Assembly (NCBI GenBank): GCA_004558805.1
Contig: SFDE01000008.1
Span: forward strand, 44,135-108,134
Length of the DNA: 64,000 bases
Direction of reading: 5' to 3'
From: Faecalibacterium prausnitzii
GTDB lineage: Bacteria > Bacillota > Clostridia > Oscillospirales > Ruminococcaceae
Both the position numbers and the translations under genes were made by a program. Within the stretch, counting starts at the first letter, position 1, and each line of letters opens with the position of its first letter. Below the pieces are notes generated by a model. The model worked only from the letters and a program-made list of their open reading frames with translations, was not told the origin of the DNA and made no database searches. Shown here one piece after another: positions 7,958-15,815 of this stretch.

Positions 7958-8612
7958 GGTCCTGTTCAAGGGCAAAAATATGATCCGCCTGCTGGGTGGT
8001 CTTGGGGTGGCACTGAAGATCAGCGCCACGGCGGTGCTTATCAGTCTGCCGGTGGGCATCCTGCTGGGCGTGCTGATGACCTTGCGCAATCCGCTGCTGA
8101 AAGCGGTGCTGCGGCTGTATCTGGAGTTCATCCGCATCATGCCTCAGATGGTGCTGCTGTTTCTGGTCTACTTCGGCTCCACCCGGGCATTCGGGTGGGA
8201 TCTTTCCGGAGAGACGGCGTCCATCATCGTCTTTGTGCTGTGGGGTGCGGCGGAAATGAGCGACCTTGTGCGGGGCGCCCTCATAGCTATTCCCCGGCAC
8301 CAGTACGAGAGCAGCGCCGCATTGGGCATGAGCCGGATGCAGACTTACTGGTACATTATTATTCCTCAGACGGTGCGGCGGCTGATCCCCCTGTCCATCA
8401 ATCTTATCACCCGGATGATCAAGACTACCAGTCTGGTGCTGATGATCGGTGTGGTGGAGGTGCTCAAGGTGTCTCAGCAGATCATCGAGGCAAACCGCAC
8501 TGCCAGCCCCAACGCCGCATTTGGCATCTATCTCACAGTCTTTGTGCTGTATTTCTTCGCCTGCTGGCCTATCAGCCTGCTGGCATCCTACCTTGAAAAG
8601 AAATGGAAGTGA
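7938..8612 (+). CDS. Polar amino-acid ABC transporter permease 2
   Basis: A 224-residue permease homologous to its neighbour, starting at ATG 7938 behind GGAAAGGAGG inside the end of the first gene. It carries the RIMPQMVLLFLVYFGS segment and the coupling motif AAEMSDLVRGALIAIPRHQY. Together the two permeases would form the heterodimeric membrane channel of an amino-acid importer. The overlap indicates translational coupling. The exact substrate cannot be read from the sequence. Confidence 0.9.
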   Translation: MPDLGLEVLFKGKNMIRLLGGLGVALKISATAVLISLPVGILLGVLMTLRNPLLKAVLRLYLEFIRIMPQMVLLFLVYFGSTRAFGWDLSGETASIIVFVLWGAAEMSDLVRGALIAIPRHQYESSAALGMSRMQTYWYIIIPQTVRRLIPLSINLITRMIKTTSLVLMIGVVEVLKVSQQIIEANRTASPNAAFGIYLTVFVLYFFACWPISLLASYLEKKWK

Positions 8613-8617
8613 CCTGT

Positions 8618-9367
8618 ATGGCAGAACCTATTTTAACGGTAGAACACCTGACCAAGGCATATGGCGAGACCCCGGTGCTGGAGGATATCAGCTTTGCGGT
8701 CCAGCCCGGCGAGGTCATCGTGGTGGTGGGACCCTCCGGTTGCGGCAAAAGCACCCTGCTGCGGTGTCTCAACGGTCTGGAGCCTACCCAGAGCGGCAGA
8801 GTCCGGCTGGGCAGCGAGACCGTCGCCTACGGCGGCAAGAATCTGACCGCACTGCGCCAGCGCATCGGGATGGTGTTCCAGAGCTATGAGCTGTTTCCCC
8901 ATCTGACCGTGCTGGACAACATCCTGCTTGCCCCCACAAAGGTGCAGAAACGCCCCCGGGCACAGGTCCAGCAGGAGGCAGAGGCACTGCTGGACCGGGT
9001 GGGACTGCTGCAGAAAAAGAACAGCTATCCCCGGGAGCTTTCCGGCGGACAGAAACAGCGGGTGGCGATCGTCCGGGCACTGTGTATGCACCCGGAGATC
9101 CTGCTGTTCGACGAAGTGACGGCGGCACTGGATCCCGAAATGGTCCGGGAAGTGCTGGACGTCATGCTGGATCTGGCGCGGCAGGGACGCACCATGATCA
9201 TCGTGACCCACGAGATGCAGTTTGCCCGTGCCATCGCCAGCCGGGTGCTCTTTCTGGACGGGGGAAAGATCGTAGAGGAAGCCCCTCCGGCGGAGTTTTT
9301 CGATCATCCTGGCACCCAGCGGGCACAGCGCTTTTTGCGCACATTTACGTTTGATGCTGTGAAATGA
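8618..9367 (+). CDS. Polar amino-acid ABC transporter ATPase (GlnQ/TcyC type)
   Basis: The product from ATG 8618 is 249 residues, with a complete ABC ATPase set: Walker A GPSGCGKST, Q-loop MVFQSYELFPHLTVLDN, signature LSGGQKQRV, Walker B LLFDEVTAALDP and H-loop VTHEM. It energises uptake by the two permeases before it. Its start lies 5 nt after the second permease; an alternative ATG at 8603 would overlap that gene. A 6-bp stem (CTCCGG/CCGGAG near 9387-9406) separates it from the binding-protein gene and may stabilise or separate the last cistron. Confidence 0.93.
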   Translation: MAEPILTVEHLTKAYGETPVLEDISFAVQPGEVIVVVGPSGCGKSTLLRCLNGLEPTQSGRVRLGSETVAYGGKNLTALRQRIGMVFQSYELFPHLTVLDNILLAPTKVQKRPRAQVQQEAEALLDRVGLLQKKNSYPRELSGGQKQRVAIVRALCMHPEILLFDEVTAALDPEMVREVLDVMLDLARQGRTMIIVTHEMQFARAIASRVLFLDGGKIVEEAPPAEFFDHPGTQRAQRFLRTFTFDAVK

Positions 9368-9440
9368 GTCACAGATCAGAATAAAAACTCCGGAAGGTCC
9401 GGAGCAAGGGAAAGATTTATAAAGCAAAGGAGAATCTCAT

Positions 9441-10382
9441 ATGAAACAGTCCAAAATTACCCGTCGTTCCTTCCTGCTGGGTCTGGGTGCCGTCTCTGCG
9501 GCAGCGGTGCTCAGCGCCTGCGGCGGCTCCTCCGCCTCCGGCAGCACGGCAGTTTCCGGCACTACGGCTTCCGGCAGCGGTGTAGTGTACCGCACTCTGG
9601 ATGAGATCAAGGCGGCAGGCACCATCAACATCGGCGTCTTTTCTGACAAGAATCCCTTTGGCTATGTGGATGAGAACGGCGAATACCAGGGCTACGACAT
9701 CTACTTTGGCAACCGCATCGGCGAGGATCTGGGCGTGGAGATCAATTATGTCTCCACCGAGGCGGCAAACCGCATCGAGTACCTGCAGACCGGCAAGGTA
9801 GATGTGATCCTTGCCAACTTCACCGTCACCCCCGAGCGGGCAGAGGAAGTGGACTTTGCCCTGCCTTACATGAATGTGGCTCTGGGTGTCATCTCCCCGG
9901 AGAGCAATGTCATCACCTCTCTGGACAACTGGAACGCCGGGGATCAGATGATCGTCATCTCCGGCACCACCGCCGAGACCTACCTGACCAAGAACTACCC
10001 CGACATCCCCCTGCAGAAGTACGATTCCTACGCCACCGCCAAGAATGCTCTGGAAAACGGCAACGGCGTGGCATGGGCAAACGACAACACCGAGGTCATT
10101 GCCTTTGCAAACCAGAACCCCGGCTATACCGTGGGCATCCCCTCTCTGGGCAGCGCAGATACCATTGCGCCGGCTGTGAGCAAGGGCAACACCACGGTGC
10201 TGGACTGGCTGAATGAGGAGATCCGTGCACTGGGCGAGGAGAACTTCTTCCACAAGGACTACGAGGCAACGCTGGTGGATACCTACGGCGCTGACTACGA
10301 GGACGAACTGGTGGTGGAAGGCGGCGAGGTCGCCGGTGAGGCAGCTTCTGAGGCGGCGGCTTCCAGCGCAGCAGCACAGTAA
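9441..10382 (+). CDS. Amino-acid ABC transporter substrate-binding lipoprotein
   Basis: The 313-residue product opens with a twin-arginine-like lipoprotein signal (TRRSFLLGLGAVSAAAVLSA before the lipobox Cys) and a Ser/Gly/Thr linker. The solute-binding family 3 fold follows: GTINIGVFSDKNPFGYVDEN, YQGYDIYFGNRIGEDLGVE and NRIEYLQTGKVDVILANFTV. It ends in an Ala/Ser-rich tail. These proteins deliver polar amino acids to HisMQP-like importers. It closes the operon, and a strong terminator follows at 10404. The ligand is not determined by visible residues; cystine is suggested by the Cys leader. Confidence 0.92.
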   Translation: MKQSKITRRSFLLGLGAVSAAAVLSACGGSSASGSTAVSGTTASGSGVVYRTLDEIKAAGTINIGVFSDKNPFGYVDENGEYQGYDIYFGNRIGEDLGVEINYVSTEAANRIEYLQTGKVDVILANFTVTPERAEEVDFALPYMNVALGVISPESNVITSLDNWNAGDQMIVISGTTAETYLTKNYPDIPLQKYDSYATAKNALENGNGVAWANDNTEVIAFANQNPGYTVGIPSLGSADTIAPAVSKGNTTVLDWLNEEIRALGEENFFHKDYEATLVDTYGADYEDELVVEGGEVAGEAASEAAASSAAAQ

Positions 10383-10403
10383 ACCGGACACAGGACTACC
10401 GGA

Positions 10404-10442
10404 CCGGCGGGAGAGGGCAGCACCTTTCCCGCCGGTTTTTTG
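10404..10442 (+). terminator. Terminator of the amino-acid ABC operon
   Basis: CCGGCGGGA and TCCCGCCGG form a stem around a short loop, followed by six T. It sits 22 nt after the binding-protein stop. Confidence 0.85.
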
Positions 10443-10444
10443 CG

Positions 10445-10473
10445 TTGCGCCGGACAGGGGAACGTGCTATACT
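10445..10473 (+). promoter_or_regulatory. Promoter of the amidohydrolase gene
   Basis: TTGCGC and TATACT are spaced by 17 nt, 50 nt upstream of the amidohydrolase ATG. Confidence 0.5.
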
Positions 10474-10522
10474 GAAGAAAAACGACACTGGTGGAAAAAC
10501 CAGAACAGAAAGGAAGATTCCC

Positions 10523-11806
10523 ATGAAACGGGCGTTTATCAACGGTATCCTTCTGGATGGTACCCAGGATATGGAGCCTCTGAAGGGCAGGATCCTGCTT
10601 ACGGAGGACGATACGATCACGGCGATCACCGAAAAGCTGGAGGACCCGGACGGCTGCGAGGTGCTGGACCTACAGGGAGGGTACCTGTGTCCGGGACTGG
10701 TGAACCTCCATGTGCATCTGGCAGGCAACGGTACTCCCAGCGCAAAGCCCCGGGACAATGCGGCGTTGGTGCGCAGGATCCTCAGCAACTCTCTGACCCG
10801 TGCTGTGGCATACCGGATGGTCTGCGGCTTTGCAAAGCAGGAGCTGCTCAGCGGCGTTACCACCATCCGCACCGTAGGTGGCATCGGGGATTTTGACACC
10901 CGGTGCAGAGAGGATGCTGCAGCGGGAAAGATCCCGGCACCCCGGATCCTTGCCGCCAATCAGGGCATCTCGGTGCCCGGCGGACACATGGCAGGCTCGG
11001 TGGCGGTGGCTGCAAAGAACAACGCTGAGGCACTGGCACAGCTGGCAAAGGCGTCGGCGCAGGGGGTGGACCTTGTAAAGCTGATGATCACCGGCGGCGT
11101 CATGGATGCCACCGCCAAGGGCACTCCCGGCGAGCTGAAGATGAAGCCGGAGATGGTGCGGGTGGTCTGCCAGCAGGCGCACAAAATGGGTTACAAAGTG
11201 GCTGCACATACCGAGTCTCCCGAGGGGGTAAAGGTGGCGCTGGAAAACGGGGTGGATTCCATCGAGCACGGCGCAAAGATGGACGAGGAGACCATCCGGC
11301 TGTATAAGGAGCGGGGAGCGTTCCTGTGCACCACCATCTCCCCGGCGCTGCCCTACGCCCTGTTTGACCTGTCGGTGTCCGGCGCTACGGAAAAGGACCA
11401 GTACAACGGCAAGATCGTTTTTGATGGCATCATTGAAAGTGCAAAGACCGCACTGGCAAACGACATTCCGGTGGGTCTGGGCAATGACGTGGGCTGTCCC
11501 TACATCACCCAGTACGATTTCTGGCGGGAGCTGTGCTACTTCCACAAGTACTGCGGGGTCTCTAACCGGTTTGCCCTGCACACCGCCACCCTGCGCAACG
11601 CCCAGCTGGCAGGGGTGGGGGACCAAACCGGTTCCCTTGCCCCGGGCAAGAGCGCAGACTTTATCGTCATGCGCCGCAACCCGCTGGAGGACCTGACCGC
11701 GCTGCGGCAGCTGGAAATGGTGGTCTGCCGTGGCAGGGTCATCAAAAAGCCTGCGCCCAAGCGCAAAAAAGAGATCGACGCCCTGCTGGACCCCTATCTG
11801 AAATAA
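10523..11806 (+). CDS. Metal-dependent amidohydrolase (imidazolonepropionase/prolidase-like)
   Basis: The product from ATG 10523 (AAAGGAAGA upstream) is 427 residues and has the full ligand set of the amidohydrolase superfamily: HVH in LVNLHVHLAGNG, a Lys in LVKLMITGG that is usually carboxylated, His in KVAAHTES and SIEHGA, and the Asp in GLGNDVG. It resembles the cytosolic dipeptidase/imidazolonepropionase-like group that cleaves amide bonds in small peptides or cyclic amides. It stands alone with its own promoter and terminator, so no pathway context is available. The substrate is unknown. Confidence 0.85.
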   Translation: MKRAFINGILLDGTQDMEPLKGRILLTEDDTITAITEKLEDPDGCEVLDLQGGYLCPGLVNLHVHLAGNGTPSAKPRDNAALVRRILSNSLTRAVAYRMVCGFAKQELLSGVTTIRTVGGIGDFDTRCREDAAAGKIPAPRILAANQGISVPGGHMAGSVAVAAKNNAEALAQLAKASAQGVDLVKLMITGGVMDATAKGTPGELKMKPEMVRVVCQQAHKMGYKVAAHTESPEGVKVALENGVDSIEHGAKMDEETIRLYKERGAFLCTTISPALPYALFDLSVSGATEKDQYNGKIVFDGIIESAKTALANDIPVGLGNDVGCPYITQYDFWRELCYFHKYCGVSNRFALHTATLRNAQLAGVGDQTGSLAPGKSADFIVMRRNPLEDLTALRQLEMVVCRGRVIKKPAPKRKKEIDALLDPYLK

Positions 11807-11818
11807 GCATATACAACA

Positions 11819-11853
11819 AAGGCTCCCGTGCTTTCCGGCACGGGAGCCTTTGA
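11819..11853. terminator. Bidirectional terminator
   Basis: GGCTCCCGTGC and GCACGGGAGCC form an 11-bp stem with A and T tracts on both sides, serving the amidohydrolase gene and the convergent gene at 11863-12597. Confidence 0.85.
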
Positions 11854-11862
11854 CAATTTTGA

Positions 11863-12597
11863 TCACATGGTGGCAGCAACCGCAAGGATGCTTTGCCAGC
11901 TGCGGCTGTGGGCACAAGGAGGTACAGGGCGGCTGCTCCGGGGGGAGACAGGGCGTGCCGGGGCAGCGGGACGGAACATCACTGCTGAATCCCTGCCGCT
12001 TTGCCACTGCTGTGCCAGCTCTGCGGCACGGGGGTCCTTTTGCAGCAGCCGCCGTTCGCTGCCGGCAAGGAAGTCTGCAAGCCAGTACAGGATGGCGGCA
12101 ACCGGCAGGCAGGGGGCGGCATCCTCGCTCCAGTAGGTCCACCGGGCACCGCAGCCCACAAAACTTTCCACCGTGATCTGTGCTCCGGTGCGGGGGTTCT
12201 GGGGGATGGGTCCGGCGTAGTCGGTACCGGCGTACCGGTCAAGCTCCCGCAGGACACGCCCGGTGCGGTCCGGGTCCAGCCGGTCCTGACGGCAGCAGGC
12301 AGAAAGGTCGGTGGTGTCCAGAAGTGCCTGTGCGCTGGCAGGGAACTGCCCGGTGAGCTGTCCCTGTGCGTTGTGGCACTGGAGCCACCCGGTGCGGAAG
12401 AGCTGGAAATTCAGCCCCCGGCGTCCGATGGTGGAGTAGCACACCACAGCACCCTCCTCCCCGGGACGACGCTTCAGCTCCAGATAGGCATCGTTGCCGC
12501 AGCTGTCCTGCAGCCGGACGGCAACAAGCAGCTGTGCGCCGCGGCTGCGGGTGGACATGGCGTTGTGCATCGCATCAAAATAACGGGTCGCCTCCAT
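11863..12597 (-). CDS. Uncharacterised protein, 244 aa
   Basis: I do not recognise a family. From ATG 12597 (GGGAGGAAAC upstream) the product is 244 residues, soluble, with no signal peptide or membrane segment. It starts MEATRYFDAMHNAMSTRSRG, has a strand-rich first half, and carries Cys residues at LSACCRQD and FVGCGARW. The last 40 residues are Pro/Arg/Ser-rich and look disordered. A promoter (TTGTTT, 17 nt, TATACT at 12734-12706) precedes it, so it is transcribed separately from the MoxR/vWA pair upstream. Function unknown. Confidence 0.6.
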   Translation of the reverse strand: MEATRYFDAMHNAMSTRSRGAQLLVAVRLQDSCGNDAYLELKRRPGEEGAVVCYSTIGRRGLNFQLFRTGWLQCHNAQGQLTGQFPASAQALLDTTDLSACCRQDRLDPDRTGRVLRELDRYAGTDYAGPIPQNPRTGAQITVESFVGCGARWTYWSEDAAPCLPVAAILYWLADFLAGSERRLLQKDPRAAELAQQWQSGRDSAVMFRPAAPARPVSPRSSRPVPPCAHSRSWQSILAVAATM

Positions 12598-12705
12598 AGG
12601 TGTTTCCTCCCTTGCAATAAGACACAGCGGTACGTTGTACAAATCCTGGACCGCCGCCCGGGGCAGGCGGGTCCGTGGAAGAGGTCATCCGGTCTGACTG
12701 AACAT

Positions 12706-12734
12706 AGTATAGCACACTTTGCGACGAAAAACAA
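12706..12734 (-). promoter_or_regulatory. Promoter of the 244-aa unknown gene
   Basis: On the minus strand TTGTTT and TATACT are separated by 17 nt, about 110 nt before the ATG at 12597. Confidence 0.5.
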
Positions 12735-12844
12735 CTAAAAGTTTTTCGAAAATCAAATTTTTTGCAAGATCCACTGCTGAAGCAAAAGGGCGAGTCGAAA
12801 CATAGTTGTGCAAATGAACGAGCGGTTGTATTCCGGAATGCAAA

Positions 12845-12884
12845 AGAACCCCCGGCACAGGCAGTACCTGCAACGGGGGTCCAT
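12845..12884 (-). terminator. Terminator of the MoxR/vWA operon
   Basis: On the minus strand CCCCCGTTGCAGG and a GC-rich complement ending GTGCCGGGGG form a stem followed by TTCTTTT, 10 nt after the vWA gene stop. Confidence 0.7.
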
Positions 12885-12893
12885 GCAGAAAGG

Positions 12894-14648
12894 TCAGTCT
12901 CCCAGCTCCCGGATCTCGTTCTGGATCAGCCGTCCGGCAGCTCCTGCCAGCTGGTCCATGCCTCGGATCCGTGCCAGATTTTTGCCGTAGATCCGTGCGG
13001 CGGCACCGGCGCTGCGGTCCTCCCCCATAAAGACGGCGGAGACCCGGATGCCCCTGCGCAGCAAAGTGCGGACCTGAGCGGCAGTATCCTCCACACCGGC
13101 GACCTCATCGTATTCCCGCCCCAGAGGATTTTCCGGGGAAGGGGGGACCCGGCGGCTGTCGTTGGGGGAAGCATCGGTAAGCAGGATCAACAGATGTCGG
13201 GGTGCAGGTCCCGGGGCATACTCCAGCAGGTCCCCGGCGGCGGCAAGGGCAAGCCCGTCCCGGTTCCAGCCGGAGGCAAAATAGCGGTTGATGTCCTGCA
13301 GGTTCTTGTCGGCAAAATCCTTGAGCACCCGCAGCACCGTGTAGCCTCGCAGACTGCTGAAGGTACTCACCCGCACCGGGATGCCGCAGGCGGTAAGGCT
13401 CTGGGCAAGGATGGAACCCTGCGCTGCAAGGACTTCCTGACAGTGGAGCCGGGAGGCGGAGCCGTCCAGCAGCAGGTCCACCGTAAAGGAGGGCTGACTT
13501 TCCTCCTCCGGGCACAGGAATACTCGGGTCTCGTTCAACAGGGGAGCACGCCAGACCCGGGCAGGGTCCAGACTGCCGCTGCGTGCCACCCGGGCGTGAG
13601 GCTGCTGATGTACCAGAATGCAGTTGCGGATCTGCTGGGTCAGCCGCAGTACCACGCTGCGGTGCAGTTCCCGGTTTTTAGCATAGTAGGCACGGTTCCG
13701 GTCTGCCTGCAGCTGCGCCTGCTCCGCCAGATGCTTTGCCTCCGGGGTGGGGGCGTTTTCCGGATCCGGCACTCCGGCGCTGAACCAGAGATGGCAGCCC
13801 AGATGATCCCCCATGCACAGCTGCTGCTCCGTTTTGCGCAGCCGCTCCGGCGGGTAGATGGAGCGCCCGAAACAGCTTTCGATGTAGGCACGGTCCTCTG
13901 CAGCGTTCTGCCGCAGGGTGATATGGGCACGGCGTTTGTCCAGCGTGGGACCGGCACCGCCGGCGTCCACGGAACCGGAATGCTCCACGGTGACCCGGTC
14001 GGTCTTGATCATCTGGGTGGGCAGCGTCCGGGTGGCAAGGCTGGCAAACAGCCCCTCCAGATGCAGATGCAGCGCCGCTTTGGGACGGACCTTGCCGTCA
14101 AAGAGGGCAAATTTTGCAAAAACGCCGCAGAGCCCGGTACGGAGCTGCTCCGGCAGGGGGACCGTCTCCGGGGCAAGGGCAGCAGCAAGCCCGCTTTCGT
14201 AGGGGGTCATGACCGGGGCGCTGCGCTCCAGCACCTTCCGCCAGCGTGCCGCCTGCATGGTATAGACCAACTGGTTTTTTGCCATCCATTCCTGACGGGA
14301 AAGCTTGTACTGGATGGCAAAAAAGTAGGCGGCATGGTCGCAGCGCACTGCCTGCAGCACCGGGCGGCGGGGCAGCTCCAGCCGGTAGACGGCGTTTTCC
14401 AGATACAGCCACGCCAGATCGTCCAGCAAGGGCTGCCGCACATCCCCCTCCCACAGCCCAAAGATGCTGCGGATCAGGGCATCGCCGTAATATCGGTGCA
14501 CCAGCCCCACCACGGTGTTCATGTAAAGATCAATGGTGCCGTCGGTGTTCCGTGCCAGAAACAGAGGCTCAAATCCGTAGGCTCCGGCAGCCGCCCAGAC
14601 CTGATTTGCCGCCCGCCGCTCCTGTGCGGTGTAGCTCTGGGTCTCCAT
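12894..14648 (-). CDS. vWA-domain protein, partner of the MoxR-type ATPase
   Basis: The 584-residue product has a long N-terminal helical region and, near residue 390, a von Willebrand A domain with a MIDAS motif VDLLLDGSASR (DxSxS pattern). A later LLILLTDASPNDSR supplies another MIDAS acidic residue. The architecture matches the CobT/NorD-like partners of MoxR AAA+ ATPases, which remodel or insert metal into client enzymes. Its ATG overlaps the stop of the upstream ATPase as TGATG, so the two are co-translated. No client enzyme gene is adjacent, so the target is unknown. Confidence 0.8.
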   Translation of the reverse strand: METQSYTAQERRAANQVWAAAGAYGFEPLFLARNTDGTIDLYMNTVVGLVHRYYGDALIRSIFGLWEGDVRQPLLDDLAWLYLENAVYRLELPRRPVLQAVRCDHAAYFFAIQYKLSRQEWMAKNQLVYTMQAARWRKVLERSAPVMTPYESGLAAALAPETVPLPEQLRTGLCGVFAKFALFDGKVRPKAALHLHLEGLFASLATRTLPTQMIKTDRVTVEHSGSVDAGGAGPTLDKRRAHITLRQNAAEDRAYIESCFGRSIYPPERLRKTEQQLCMGDHLGCHLWFSAGVPDPENAPTPEAKHLAEQAQLQADRNRAYYAKNRELHRSVVLRLTQQIRNCILVHQQPHARVARSGSLDPARVWRAPLLNETRVFLCPEEESQPSFTVDLLLDGSASRLHCQEVLAAQGSILAQSLTACGIPVRVSTFSSLRGYTVLRVLKDFADKNLQDINRYFASGWNRDGLALAAAGDLLEYAPGPAPRHLLILLTDASPNDSRRVPPSPENPLGREYDEVAGVEDTAAQVRTLLRRGIRVSAVFMGEDRSAGAAARIYGKNLARIRGMDQLAGAAGRLIQNEIRELGD

Positions 14649-15568
14649 CAGCCAAACAGCTTTCCGGCGTCCAGTTTTGCGGGGATCCGGGTCGCCATCA
14701 CGTCCCGGATCAGCCCCTGTTCGTAGCTGTCAAACGCCTTGTTGGTGATGCCCATATCCAGAGCGGCACCTGCCGGGATGCCCCGCCGGATCAGCCGCAA
14801 TGCGTCCAGCATACCCCGCAGATCCAGCGCCTTGGTGGAGATCTCTCCGCTGTCACACTTTTTCTGCAGGTCCAGAAACAGCAGAGCGAACTGGTGCAGA
14901 TATTTGGGCGTCATATCCGGGAACTGCGCTTTCAGCAGCTTTTCCAGATTTTCCTGCGAAATGGTGGGCATCTGGATCACCACGAACCGGGAAGTCAGCG
15001 CCTCGTTCAGTTCCCGGGTACCGGCGTAACCGTAGTTCATGGTGGCAATAAAGCGGGTCTCCGGCGCGAGAGGGATCCGGTCGTAGCCCGGCACGTCAAT
15101 GGCACGGCGGAAGTCCAGCACGGCATGAAGCACCGCCAGCGCCTCATTTTTTGCCATGTTGATCTCGTCCAGCACCCCAAAGCCGCCCCACTGGGCACAG
15201 CAATACACCGGACCCGGACGGAACATCACCTTGCCGTCGGCAAAGGTATCCATGCCGATAAGGGAGGCGGCGTCCATATTCACATGAAAGGAGATATCCC
15301 ACCCCGGTCTTCCAAAGGCGGCGGTCAGATTTTCTGCCAGCACGTTCTTGCCGGTTGCCTTGCCCCCTGCCAGCAGCAGGTTCTCGCCGCAGAGCACCGC
15401 TGCCAGCGCCTGCTCCCACACCTCTTTGCCGTAATAGGTAAAGGCTGGACAGGGGATGCGGGGGCGCAGCGCCTCCCTCACCGGATGTGCCTTCCGGTAT
15501 TCCTGTACAGCCTCCAGCAGGGCAGGGTCCACCCCTTCCTGCCGCAGAGTTTCCATGAGTTCCGACAT
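14648..15568 (-). CDS. MoxR-family AAA+ ATPase (CobS/NorQ-like)
   Basis: The 306-residue protein has an AAA_5-type ATPase domain: Walker A GGKATGKN near residue 69, a MIGMDTF-like pore region (DAASLIGMDTFADGKVMFRP), Walker B FGVLDEINMAK, sensor 1 FIATMNYGYAGT and an arginine finger region LTSRFVV. Such ATPases work as rings with vWA proteins as chaperones or metal-insertion machines. It is the first gene of a two-gene operon with the downstream vWA gene. The N-terminal 40 residues are a short helical extension. Confidence 0.85.
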   Translation of the reverse strand: MSELMETLRQEGVDPALLEAVQEYRKAHPVREALRPRIPCPAFTYYGKEVWEQALAAVLCGENLLLAGGKATGKNVLAENLTAAFGRPGWDISFHVNMDAASLIGMDTFADGKVMFRPGPVYCCAQWGGFGVLDEINMAKNEALAVLHAVLDFRRAIDVPGYDRIPLAPETRFIATMNYGYAGTRELNEALTSRFVVIQMPTISQENLEKLLKAQFPDMTPKYLHQFALLFLDLQKKCDSGEISTKALDLRGMLDALRLIRRGIPAGAALDMGITNKAFDSYEQGLIRDVMATRIPAKLDAGKLFG

Positions 15569-15731
15569 TTTAAAACACCTCGATGGTCAACATTCCGGTT
15601 GGTTGTGCCAAACCGGATTTTTCAGCCCTATCATAGCACAATCGCAGCCGTTTGGGTAGGGGGTGAAAGGGCTAAAAAGTGGCAAAAAGCAGTTTTTTCG
15701 GCAGTAGGAAAAAACCAAAATGAGGGACAAT

Positions 15732-15781
15732 AAAATCCCCGCCCGGCAGCATCGAGAATCAGCTGCCGGGCGGGGATTTGT
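15732..15781 (-). terminator. Terminator of the MarR/ABC exporter operon
   Basis: AAATCCCCGCCCGGCAGC and its reverse complement form an 18-bp stem with a T-rich tract on the minus-strand side, 35 nt after the exporter stop. Confidence 0.88.
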
Positions 15782-15815
15782 TACATTATAAAAGAAGTTT
15801 GACGAGAGGAAAAGC

